From JACVRX01 sp963819885 (lineage in GTDB: Bacteria > Actinomycetota > Actinomycetes > Jiangellales > Jiangellaceae): a stretch of DNA of 64,000 bases. The translations under genes and the position numbers were made by a program. Below are positions 16,689 through 25,435 of the stretch, piece after piece (the first letter of the stretch is position 1; the number at the start of each line of letters is the position of its first letter). The notes beneath the pieces were generated by a model. It was not told the DNA's origin. It worked only from the letters and a program-made list of their open reading frames with translations, and did no database searches. The stretch lies in NCBI GenBank assembly GCA_963819885.1, contig CAWFXV010000024.1, positions 248,001-312,000 of the forward strand, in the 5' to 3' direction.

Positions 16689-17084
16689 TCAGTGCGCGAA
16701 CTCACCCCGGTAGTACTCGAAGACCAAGCCGATCACCGCCATGGCGCCTAGCGCAACACCGATGATGAACAGCCACCAGGCAAATACCAGTCCGAGGAAG
16801 CTGATCGCCCCCGCACCGGCGCACGCTAGCGGCCACCACGAATGAGGGCTGAAGAACCCGTACTCCCCCGCCATCTCCTCGATCTCGCCGTCGAGGCGGT
16901 CCTCCGGCCGCGGATAGACCTTTCGCGAGGTGTAGAGGAGGTAGAACGCCACCAGCGCGGACAGCCCGAAGGTGAGGACCAGCGCTGTGGTGCCGGTCGG
17001 GTCTCCAGACAGGTACCAGTAGATCGGCGTCACGATGATGAAGAACACCGTGAGGATCGTGAAGATGACCCCTTCCACCCTCAT
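16689..17084 (-). CDS. ctaF: Cytochrome c oxidase subunit IV (actinobacterial CtaF)
   Basis: A 131-residue four-helix membrane protein, the small actinobacteria-specific subunit of the aa3 oxidase. It begins MRVEGVIFTILTVFFIIVTP and includes PEDRLDGEI and GFFSPHSWWPL, which mark CtaF. Its ATG overlaps the ctaD TGA (ATGA), so it is the last gene of ctaC-ctaD-ctaF read right to left. It ends 11 bases from the convergent lipoprotein gene. Confidence 0.95.
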   Translation of the reverse strand: MRVEGVIFTILTVFFIIVTPIYWYLSGDPTGTTALVLTFGLSALVAFYLLYTSRKVYPRPEDRLDGEIEEMAGEYGFFSPHSWWPLACAGAGAISFLGLVFAWWLFIIGVALGAMAVIGLVFEYYRGEFAH

Positions 17085-18808
17085 GCCGGGCGCTCCTGGG
17101 TGTCGGCCGCGCCGAGGGCCTCTTGCAACACACCGGCGTCAGCGGGCTTCTTCTCCGCAATCGCGGCGACCTCGGGGTACTTGAAGTCGAAGGCGGGCCG
17201 CTCGCTGCGGATGCGCGGGATCGAGGTGAAGTTGTGCCGCGGCGGCGGGCAGGAGGTTGCCCATTCCAGTGAGGCGCCCCACCCCCACGGGTCGTCGACG
17301 GCGACCTTCGGTGCATGGAAGGTCTTCCAGACGTTCCACAGGAACGGCAGTGTCGAGGCGCCGAGCAGGAAGGCTCCGACCGTCGAGACCTGGTTCAGGA
17401 ACGTGAAGCCGTCCCCAGGAAGGTAACTGGAGTATCGCCGGGGCATACCCTCCACGCCGAGCCAGTGCTGGACCAGGAAGGTGGTGTGGAACCCGATGAA
17501 CAGCATCCAGAAGTGGATCTTTCCGAGCCGCTCATCGAGCATCCGGCCGGTCATCTTCGGCCACCAGAAATAGAAGCCGGCGAACATCGCGAACACGACC
17601 GTGCCGAAGACGACGTAATGGAAGTGGGCCACCACGAAGTACGAATCGGAGACTTGGAAGTCCAACGGTGGCGAGGCCAGGATGATTCCGGTCAGTCCAC
17701 CGAACAGGAACGTCACGAGGAACCCAAGGGCCCACAACATCGGCGTCTCGAACGTGATCGAGCCACCCCAGAGTGTGCCGATCCAGTTGAAGAACTTCAC
17801 CCCGGTCGGGATCGCGATGAGCATGGTCATGATCGAGAAGAACGGCAGGTTGACCGCGCCGGTCACGAACATGTGGTGTGCCCACACGGCCATCGAGAGC
17901 GCTGCGATGGCGATCGTGGCGCCGATCAGGCTCTTGTACCCGAAGATCGGCTTACGGCTGAACACGGGGAGTATTTCGGTGATGATGCCGAAGAACGGCA
18001 GCGCGATGATGTAGACCTCAGGGTGCCCGAAGAACCAGAACAGATGCTGGAAAAGGACGGCACCGCCGCTCGACGGGTCGAATATGTGGGTGCCGAAGTT
18101 CCGGTCGGCAAAGAGTGCGAACAGGACCGCAGCGAGCAGCGGGAAGACCATTATCACCAGAATGCTGGTGACCAGGATGTTCCACGTGAAGATCGGCATC
18201 CGGAACATCGTCATGCCGGGGGCTCGCATGCAGATGATCGTCGTGATGAAGTTGACGCCGCCGAGGATGGTGCCGAAACCAGCCAGTGCCAGCCCCATCA
18301 CCCACAGGTCGCCACCGACCTGCGGGGTGTAGATCGAGTTGTTCAGCGGGCCGTAGACCGTCCAGCCGAAGTCGGCCGCGCCGCCCGGGGTGATGAAGCC
18401 CGAGAACGCGATGAGCCCGCCGAACAGGAACAGGTAGTAGCTGAACATGTTCAGCCGCGGAAATGCGACGTCAGGCGAGCCGATCTGCAGCGGCATGATC
18501 ACGTTGGCGAAGCCGATGAACAGCGGCGTGGCGAACAGCAGCAGCATGATCGTGCCGTGCATCGTGAACAGTTGGTTGTAGAACCCGTCGGTGACCAGAC
18601 CCGACTGAGGCGTGAACAGCTGGGCCCGGATCAGCAGCGCCATGACGCCGCCGATGAGAAAGAACCCGAACGAGGTCATCAGGTACAGGTAACCGATGAC
18701 CTTGTGGTCGGTGGAGGTGATCCACCGGATGACAAGACTGCCCGGCTTCCTGGCTCGGACAACCGGTTCGCGGACCTCGGTCGCTGTCCGCTCGAGGTAA
18801 GTAGTCAC
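17081..18808 (-). CDS. ctaD: Cytochrome c oxidase subunit I
   Basis: A 575-residue twelve-helix haem-copper oxidase core subunit that reduces oxygen and pumps protons. It has the Tyr-His cross-link motif (HPEVYIIALPFFG), the CuB ligands (VWAHHMFVTG) and the haem ligands in HFHYVVFGTVVF, consistent with an A-type enzyme. The start is the ATG at 18808, overlapping the ctaC stop. The reading frame is intact throughout, unlike qcrB. A 549-residue open frame on the opposite strand is a GC artefact. Confidence 0.98.
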   Translation of the reverse strand: MTTYLERTATEVREPVVRARKPGSLVIRWITSTDHKVIGYLYLMTSFGFFLIGGVMALLIRAQLFTPQSGLVTDGFYNQLFTMHGTIMLLLFATPLFIGFANVIMPLQIGSPDVAFPRLNMFSYYLFLFGGLIAFSGFITPGGAADFGWTVYGPLNNSIYTPQVGGDLWVMGLALAGFGTILGGVNFITTIICMRAPGMTMFRMPIFTWNILVTSILVIMVFPLLAAVLFALFADRNFGTHIFDPSSGGAVLFQHLFWFFGHPEVYIIALPFFGIITEILPVFSRKPIFGYKSLIGATIAIAALSMAVWAHHMFVTGAVNLPFFSIMTMLIAIPTGVKFFNWIGTLWGGSITFETPMLWALGFLVTFLFGGLTGIILASPPLDFQVSDSYFVVAHFHYVVFGTVVFAMFAGFYFWWPKMTGRMLDERLGKIHFWMLFIGFHTTFLVQHWLGVEGMPRRYSSYLPGDGFTFLNQVSTVGAFLLGASTLPFLWNVWKTFHAPKVAVDDPWGWGASLEWATSCPPPRHNFTSIPRIRSERPAFDFKYPEVAAIAEKKPADAGVLQEALGAADTQERPA

Positions 18809-19662
18809 TGGTCACTCCCGGTCGGGCTGAACGGCTCGGTCGAGAACGACCCACGGAGCGGAGCGTCGACTTCGCCGGTCTGGCCGAGATCGCGAAGGGT
18901 GTCAAGATGGTCTTCGAACTCATTCTGCGAGACAACCTCGACGTTGAACAGCATCCGTGAGTGATACGCCCCACAGAGTTCGGCGCATTTGCCGGCGAAA
19001 CGGCCCTCCCGGTTCGGTGTCACCTGGAACACGTTGGTTCGGCCCGGGATGACGTCCATCTTCATATAGAACGACGGCACCCAGAACGAATGGACGACAT
19101 CAGGCGACTCGAGCTCGAACCGCACGGTCTGGTTGACCGGCAGGTACAAGGTCGTGGGATCGGTCGTCGTTCCGGTGGCATAGACGTCGTCGTCGAGGTA
19201 GTTGAACGTCCACGCCCACTGCTGGCCGACGACGCCGACGGTGAGATCGGGCTCCTCAGTGACGTCCAGCAGCTCGTCCTGGTTCTGGACCGTGAAGAAA
19301 AACAACGCCGCGATCACTGTGAACGGCGCCACCGTGTAGAGGAACTCGATGGGCAGGTTGTACCGAGTCTGCGGCGGCAAGGCGTCGCTGCGGCGGCGAT
19401 AGGCAAACGCCGCCCACAGGATCAAGCCCCACACCAGGACGCCGACGGCCAGCGCGGCGATCCACGTGCCGGTCCACAGGTTTCCGACCAGCGGCGTCTC
19501 CTCCGTGGCCGGCTCGGGCAGGCCGCCTCGGCCCCACTGATCGACCAGCTCGGCCGCGCAGCCGGTCAGCGCGAGCACGGCCACCGTCAGGACGAGGCCG
19601 ATGACGGCCTTTCGCGCGGCCGGCCGATCGCTGCGGTGCTGACCCACGAGGCACCCTTCCAT
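18805..19662 (-). CDS. ctaC: Cytochrome c oxidase subunit II
   Basis: A 285-residue CuA-carrying subunit. It has a lipoprotein-type signal with lipobox ALTGC (Cys 35), two helices (about 55-80 and 100-120) and a periplasm-facing cupredoxin domain with the CuA motif CAELCGAYHSRM plus an upstream His in SPDVVHSFWVPSF. It takes electrons from QcrC. The ATG at 19662 has GGGGAG four bases upstream; the GTG five codons in has AAGGG at seven bases and is the alternative start. It heads the ctaCDF operon, divergent from the cysteine desulfurase gene across 116 bp. Confidence 0.96.
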   Translation of the reverse strand: MEGCLVGQHRSDRPAARKAVIGLVLTVAVLALTGCAAELVDQWGRGGLPEPATEETPLVGNLWTGTWIAALAVGVLVWGLILWAAFAYRRRSDALPPQTRYNLPIEFLYTVAPFTVIAALFFFTVQNQDELLDVTEEPDLTVGVVGQQWAWTFNYLDDDVYATGTTTDPTTLYLPVNQTVRFELESPDVVHSFWVPSFYMKMDVIPGRTNVFQVTPNREGRFAGKCAELCGAYHSRMLFNVEVVSQNEFEDHLDTLRDLGQTGEVDAPLRGSFSTEPFSPTGSDQ

Positions 19663-19778
19663 CCAGCTCCCCGCACCTGCGCCAGCACGTCGGCCGGGGG
19701 CGCGGAGGGCAAGCGTGTCCTGCGAATGTCACCCTAGCGGCTGGGGAGGACCGACAGCGGGCGAGGATCGCGATTAGC

Positions 19779-20927
19779 GTGAGTGGCGTGGACGGATACT
19801 TCGACGCTGCGTCCACCGAACCGCTGCACCCGGCCGCGCGTGAGGTGCTGCTCGCCGCGCTCGAGGATGGATGGGCCGATCCGGCCCGGCTCTACGGCAG
19901 CGCGCGGCGGGCCAGACTGCTGCTGGACAACGCCCGTGAGGTCGTCGCGTCGCTGGTTGGTGCCCGTGCGGACGAGGTCTCGTTCACGACCTCTGGTACC
20001 CAGGCAATTCACCTCGCCGTGCTCGGTACCACGATTGGCCGTCGGCGGGTCGGCAAGCGGTTGGTGGTGTCTGCTGTCGAGCACTCGAGCGTGCTCTTTG
20101 CGGCCGAGGCACAGCAGAGGGCCGGCGGCCACGTCATCCACGTTCCGGTTGACCGAACCGGTCGCGTCGATGCCGACGTGTTCTCGGCCGCGCTGTCGAA
20201 CGACACAGCACTGGCGTGCCTTCAGGCGGCGAATCACGAGGTGGGAACCGTCCAGCCGGTGGCTGAGGTCGCCGCCTCGTGTGCCGACCACGGGGTACCG
20301 CTCCTGGTCGATGCCGCCCAGGTCGTCGGTCGAATGCCGGTCCCCGGGGGTTGGGCGTTGTTGGCAGCGAGCGCGCACAAGTGGGGCGGTCCGGCGGGAG
20401 TTGGTGTGCTCGCGATCCGGCGCGGCACCCGCTGGCGACTGCCTACACCACACGACGAGCGGGGGTCGGGTCGGGTGCCGGGATTCGAGGACGTCCCGGG
20501 GGCGCTGGCAGCGGCGGCGGCTCTGCAGGCCCGAAGCGATGAGGCGGAATCGCTTGCGGCCACTCACCACGACCTGATCGAACGGATCCGGGCCCAGGTG
20601 CCGCTGCTCGTGCCCGATGTCGAGGTCGTCGGGCACCCGACCGAGCGGTTGCCGCATGTGGTGACGTTCTCCTGCCTCTACGTCGATGGCGAGGTATTGC
20701 TGACCGAGCTGGATCGGGAGGGGTTCGCCGTGTCCAGTGGATCCTCCTGCACGGCCAGCACGTTGCGTCCGAGTCATGTACTGGCGGCGATGGGCGTCCT
20801 TACCCACGGCAACGTGCGCATTTCATTGACCCGGACCACGTCGCCGGCCGAGGTCGACCGTTTCCTCACCGTACTGCCGGGCGTCGTGCAACGAGTCCGG
20901 GCTACCGCGGGAGTAGATCGACTGTGA
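19779..20927 (+). CDS. Cysteine desulfurase-like aminotransferase class V protein
   Basis: A 382-residue PLP enzyme of the NifS/IscS type. The internal-aldimine Lys is in SAHKWGG (K201), with D178 (LLVDAAQ) and H102 (VEHSSV) contacting PLP. The mobile-loop nucleophile is in SSGSSCTAST (C324). It should take sulfur from cysteine as a persulfide. Its stop overlaps the start of the TusA gene, making TusA the obvious acceptor. The start is the GTG at 19779, with a GTG three codons later as alternative. A desulfurase/TusA pair beside ctaC is a recurrent actinobacterial arrangement. Confidence 0.92.
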   Translation: MSGVDGYFDAASTEPLHPAAREVLLAALEDGWADPARLYGSARRARLLLDNAREVVASLVGARADEVSFTTSGTQAIHLAVLGTTIGRRRVGKRLVVSAVEHSSVLFAAEAQQRAGGHVIHVPVDRTGRVDADVFSAALSNDTALACLQAANHEVGTVQPVAEVAASCADHGVPLLVDAAQVVGRMPVPGGWALLAASAHKWGGPAGVGVLAIRRGTRWRLPTPHDERGSGRVPGFEDVPGALAAAAALQARSDEAESLAATHHDLIERIRAQVPLLVPDVEVVGHPTERLPHVVTFSCLYVDGEVLLTELDREGFAVSSGSSCTASTLRPSHVLAAMGVLTHGNVRISLTRTTSPAEVDRFLTVLPGVVQRVRATAGVDRL

Positions 20928-21154
20928 TCCCGGACCTGGTGCTCGACTGTCGCGGGATGCGCTGTCCGCTGCCGGTCATCGAGCTGGCCCGGCAAATCGA
21001 AGCCGTCGGCGTCGGGCGCGTGGTCGCGGTCGTGGCCGACGATCCGGCGGCGGCAACCGACATCCCCGCCTGGTGTCGTCTTCGCGAGCACGACTATGTC
21101 GGCGCGGGAGAACAGGTTGACGGGATCCCGTGCTTCCTGGTCCGTCGTCGATGA
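20924..21154 (+). CDS. TusA/SirA-like sulfur-carrier protein
   Basis: A 76-residue protein with the TusA signature DCRGMRCPLPV, the sulfur-carrying Cys being C14 in CPLP. The GTG start overlaps the desulfurase TGA (GTGA), so the two are translationally coupled. The fold ends with the usual hydrophobic strand GIPCFLVRR. It probably relays persulfide sulfur to thio-modification or molybdenum/iron-sulfur pathways; no final acceptor is encoded nearby. Confidence 0.92.
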   Translation: MIPDLVLDCRGMRCPLPVIELARQIEAVGVGRVVAVVADDPAAATDIPAWCRLREHDYVGAGEQVDGIPCFLVRRR

Positions 21155-21278
21155 CCGGCCGCCGGCCAGAACCACCCGGACGGGGTGATTGTGGTTGGCA
21201 TCGCCCGGCGACATCGTGGATCACGTCGAACCGAACCTCTGCGCACGGGCGTCCTGTGCTGGCGAAGGGAATTGACCG

Positions 21279-23642
21279 ATGGGCAACAAGCCGGAGCCGT
21301 CCCGTGCCTCATTGCCGATCCCGGATCGGCCGTACGCGGGCTTGATCACCTACGACGCCAAGGACCCGGCGACGTCGTTTCCGCCGATCGAGCCGCTGAG
21401 GCCGCCGGAGCAGGCGCCGAACGTGCTCGTCGTCCTGATCGACGACTGCGGCTTCGGCGCGCCGAGCGCCTTCGGTGGCCCGTGCGCGACCCCGACCGCC
21501 GAACGGCTCGCGGCGAACGGCTTGAAGTACAACCGCTTCCACACCACCGCACTCTGCTCGCCCACCCGGCAGGCGCTGCTGACCGGCCGCAACCACCACT
21601 CGGTCGGCATGGGCGGCATCACCGAGATCGCCACCTCGGCTCCCGGGTACAACTCGATCCGCCCGAACACAGCCGCACCGCTCGCGGAGACCCTCCGGCT
21701 CAACGGCTACTCGACCGCGCAGTTCGGCAAGTGCCACGAGGTACCGGTCTGGGAGACCAGCCCGATGGGCCCGTTCAACCAGTGGCCGACCGGCTCCGGC
21801 TTCGAACACTTCTACGGCTTCATCGGCGGCGAGACCAACCAGTACGCCCCGGCGATCTACCGGGACACGGTGCCCGTCGAGCCGGACCGCACACCGGAGG
21901 AGGGCTACCACTTCACCGAGGACATGACCGACCAGGCGATCGACTGGATCCGCCAGCAGAAGGCGCTGACGCCGGACAAGCCGTTCTTCATCTACTACGC
22001 ACCCGGCGCCACTCACGCCCCGCACCACGTTCCTGCCGAATGGTCGGCGCGGTACCAGGGCCAGTTCGACGACGGCTGGGACGCCTTGCGCGAGCAGACG
22101 TTCGCCCGGCAGAAGGAGCTCGGGATCATCCCCGCAGAAGCCGAGCTCACGGCGCGGCCGGAAGAGATTCCCGCCTGGGACGACATGCCCGACGACCTCA
22201 AGCCGGTGCTCGCCCGCCAGATGGAGGTCTATGCCGGCTTTCTGGAGCACACCGACCACCACGTCGGCCGGCTGATCGACTCACTCGCCGACCTGGAGAT
22301 CCTGCCCGACACACTGATCTACTACATCATCGGCGACAACGGAGCCTCGGCCGAGGGGACGCCGAACGGCTGCTTCAACGAACTCGTCATCCTCAACGGC
22401 GCGGCCGGTCTCGAGACGGTCGAGTTCATGGCTTCACGGATCGACGACTTCGGCACTCCGGCGGCCTACAACCATTACGCCGTCGGCTGGGCGCACGCGA
22501 TGGACACGCCTTACCAGTGGACCAAGCAGATCGCGTCGCACTGGGGCGGCACTCGCAACGGGACGATCGTGCACTGGCCGAACGGATTCTCGGCGCGGGA
22601 TGAAGTCCGTTCGCAGTTCCACCACGTCATCGACATGGCCCCGACGGTGCTCGAGGCCGCCGGGCTGCCCGAACCGGTGAGCGTCAACGGCGTCCAGCAG
22701 GTCCCGCTGCAGGGTGTCTCGATGGCGTACTCGTTCGACGACGCCGGGGCTGACGACCGGCACACCACGCAGTACTTCGAAATGTTCTGCAACCGAGGCA
22801 TCTACCACGAAGGCTGGACTGCCGTCACCCGGCACAGCATCCCGTGGGTATCAACCGAGATGCCCGCCTTCGACGACGACGTCTGGGAACTCTACGGCCC
22901 CGACGACTGGACTCAGGCGCACGACCTGGCGAAGGAGCAGCCGGAGAAGCTGGCCGAGTTGCAGCGACTGTTCCTGATCGAGGCCGGGAAGTACAACGTC
23001 CTCCCGCTCGATGACCGCCGGTTCGAGCGGTTCAACCCCGACCTCGCCGGTCGCCCCCAGCTGGTCCAAGGGAACTCCCAGCTGCTGTTCGGCGGCATGG
23101 GCCGGCTGTCGGAGAATTCCGTGGTCGCGCTGAAGAACAAGTCGCACGCCGTCACTGCCCAGATCGAGGTTCCCGAGGCCGGAGCGAACGGTGTGATCGT
23201 CGCCCAGGGCGGGGCGTTCGGCGGCTTTTCCCTCTACGCTACGGACGGCAAACCCGCCTACTGCTACAACCTGTTTGGTCTGCAGCGGTTCAAGGTCTAC
23301 GGATCAGATCCGATCCCCGCCGGTGAGCACCAGGTGCGGATGGAGTTCACCTACGACGGCGGCGGGCTCGGGAAGGGCGGCGCGGTGGTCCTCTATGTCG
23401 ACGGCGAAAAGGTCGGTGAGGGCCGAGTGGACGGCACTGTCCCGATGCTGTTCTCCGCCGACGAGACGACCGACGTCGGGAGCGACAGCGCTACGCCGGT
23501 CAGCGACGACTACGGGCCCAAGGACAGCGGGTTCACCGGCCGAGTCCGCTGGGTGCAGCTGGACATCGACGCCGCCGCCGAAGACGTGGACCACCTGATC
23601 GGACCCGAGGAGCGGCTGCGCGTCGCCATGACCCGGCAGTAG
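21279..23642 (+). CDS. Cytosolic arylsulfatase (type I, formylglycine-dependent)
   Basis: A 787-residue alkaline-phosphatase-superfamily sulfatase. Metal-binding Asp are in VLIDDCGFG (D55, D56), the formylglycine motif is LCSPTRQALLTGR (C93), and distal metal ligands are in YYIIGDNGAS. The last about 180 residues are a beta-rich C-terminal domain. No signal peptide is visible, so a cytoplasmic enzyme is expected, and C93 would need a formylglycine-generating enzyme encoded elsewhere. AAGGGA lies about eight bases before the ATG. The large class hydrolyses alkyl or aryl sulfate esters; substrate unknown. It is 124 bases after tusA, so a sulfur theme is possible but not shown. Confidence 0.93.
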   Translation: MGNKPEPSRASLPIPDRPYAGLITYDAKDPATSFPPIEPLRPPEQAPNVLVVLIDDCGFGAPSAFGGPCATPTAERLAANGLKYNRFHTTALCSPTRQALLTGRNHHSVGMGGITEIATSAPGYNSIRPNTAAPLAETLRLNGYSTAQFGKCHEVPVWETSPMGPFNQWPTGSGFEHFYGFIGGETNQYAPAIYRDTVPVEPDRTPEEGYHFTEDMTDQAIDWIRQQKALTPDKPFFIYYAPGATHAPHHVPAEWSARYQGQFDDGWDALREQTFARQKELGIIPAEAELTARPEEIPAWDDMPDDLKPVLARQMEVYAGFLEHTDHHVGRLIDSLADLEILPDTLIYYIIGDNGASAEGTPNGCFNELVILNGAAGLETVEFMASRIDDFGTPAAYNHYAVGWAHAMDTPYQWTKQIASHWGGTRNGTIVHWPNGFSARDEVRSQFHHVIDMAPTVLEAAGLPEPVSVNGVQQVPLQGVSMAYSFDDAGADDRHTTQYFEMFCNRGIYHEGWTAVTRHSIPWVSTEMPAFDDDVWELYGPDDWTQAHDLAKEQPEKLAELQRLFLIEAGKYNVLPLDDRRFERFNPDLAGRPQLVQGNSQLLFGGMGRLSENSVVALKNKSHAVTAQIEVPEAGANGVIVAQGGAFGGFSLYATDGKPAYCYNLFGLQRFKVYGSDPIPAGEHQVRMEFTYDGGGLGKGGAVVLYVDGEKVGEGRVDGTVPMLFSADETTDVGSDSATPVSDDYGPKDSGFTGRVRWVQLDIDAAAEDVDHLIGPEERLRVAMTRQ

Positions 23643-23657
23643 CCAGGTGCCCGAATC

Positions 23658-25326
23658 TCACGGATTGGCGGCAGGTGGCGCCGGATCCGCGGTGATTTCA
23701 GCGCTCTCGAGCGACTTGCTCGGGAGCCGCCTGGTGGGGAAGAGCCCGACCAGGGCGACCAGGGCGACGGCCAGCATGCCGAACTGCAGGGCGTCGATGC
23801 GGGCCTCGGAGTTGGCGGTGACGATGGCTTGCTGCTCCTCCGGCGGAATCGGTGTTTCGGCGAGGACCGCCTCGAGTTGCGCGTCGGACATGAACTCGAC
23901 GCCGGCTTCGAGTCGAATGCCGGCTGCCTTCTTCCACTGCATCGCTAACGGCGGGTGATTCCTCGACGCCTTGGAGCAGCTGGGTGGCGAGCGTTCCGAT
24001 GACGACGGCACCGATCAGTGCCGTTCCCAGCGACGCGCCGAGATTCTGCGCGGTGTACTGCAGCCCGCCGACCTCGCCGCTGCGCTCGACCGGCTCCGAG
24101 GACACGATCACGTTGCCCAGTTGTGAGGCGAGCAGGCCGAGTCCGGCGCCGAGCAGCAGGAACGGCACGGTGACGATGCCGGCATCGGCCGGGTACTCGC
24201 CGAGCAGGAAGGCCAGCAGCAGCGCGGCTCCGGCCAGCAGGAGCAGGCCGAGCCGGGCGACCCGCCGCGGGCTGGCATTCGGCGCGAAGCGCGGCACCGC
24301 GGGCGCGACCACGATGAGCGCCAGTGACAGCGGCAGCATCTTGATGCCGGTCTCGAACGCGTCCAGGCCGAGCACGATCGTCAAGAACAGCGGGACGGTG
24401 AAGAACAGGCCGCTGGACACCAGGTACTGGGTGAGCAGCACCGACAGCCCACCACGAAGCTGCCGGTTGTCCAGCAGCACCGGATCGAACAGCGGTGCCT
24501 GCCCGCGGGTCTTCCGGTGGTCCAGCCACTCCGTCAACATCCACAGCGCGAACAGGCCAGCCAGGATGAGCCAGGCGGTCAGCGAGATGCCGGCAATCTG
24601 TGGGGTCGCGTCCGGGCCGTCCGGGATCCGCGGCCTAACCCAGCCCCACGACGACGACTGCAGCACACCCAGCACGATCATCGCCAGGCCCGCCGCGGAC
24701 AGCAGCGCGCCGACGCCGTCCAGTTTCGGACGCTCCTCCACCACCACGTCCGGAATCCTGGCCGTGCCGATCAAGATGCCGATGGCGATGAGGACCTCGG
24801 CAGCGAAGACCCAACGCCAACTGAAGTTGCGCCGTGACGAACCCGCCGATGATCGGACCGGCCGCGACCGCAACCGCCGCCGAGGCGGCGATCGCGCCGT
24901 AGGCCCGCGCCCGCTGCTGCCCGTGAAGTTCCCCGCCACCAGCGCCGTGACAGTCGGCATGATCAAGGCGGCGCCCAAACCCTCCAAGACCGACCAGCCG
25001 AGGAACAGCACGACAACATTCGGCGAGATGGCGGTCAATCCCGAACCGGCGGCGTACACCACCAGCCCGATTCGCAGCGCCCGCCGGCGGCCGAGAATGT
25101 CCCCAAGCTTGCCACCGGTGATCATCGAGGCCGCCATCACCAGCGTGTAGGAAGTGATCACCGCCTGGATGGCCGTCACCGTCGTGTCCAGATCCTCGAC
25201 CAACGCACTGATCGAGACATTCATGACCGTCGAGTCGACGGTCATCAAGAACTGAGTGATCGCCAACAGCGGCAAAACAGCGCCGCTGACCCGAGACCGA
25301 TCTACGACAGCGCTAGAAGCCGGCAT
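23658..25326 (-). pseudogene. DHA2-family MFS drug/proton antiporter, three frameshifts
   Basis: EmrB/QacA-type exporter with about 14 helices when frames are joined. It starts at the ATG at 25326 with VDSTVMNVSISALVEDLD, the family's motif D1. One base appears missing near 24922 (after GNFTG) and one extra near 24826; between them the correct product reads RARAYGAIAASAAVAVAAGP in another frame. A third break near 23935 moves the C-terminus into the frame ending at 23658 (MSDAQLEAVLAETPIPPEEQ and a final helix). No internal stops occur in the right frames, so decay, if real, is recent. Close paralogue of the gene at 28866. Confidence 0.85.
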
Positions 25327-25435
25327 GGCGCATGGTACAGAAGTGATCGCGCCGACTGCCCTCCTGTTCAGAGTCGATCAGCTCGGTCTTGGCCACGCGT
25401 GCTCCCGACCAGGCTTGGGCTGCCGCCCGGCTGCG

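Noticed and set aside
17315..18964. 549-codon open frame antisense to ctaD
   Set aside because: Low-complexity charged translation with no motif; a shadow of the oxidase gene.
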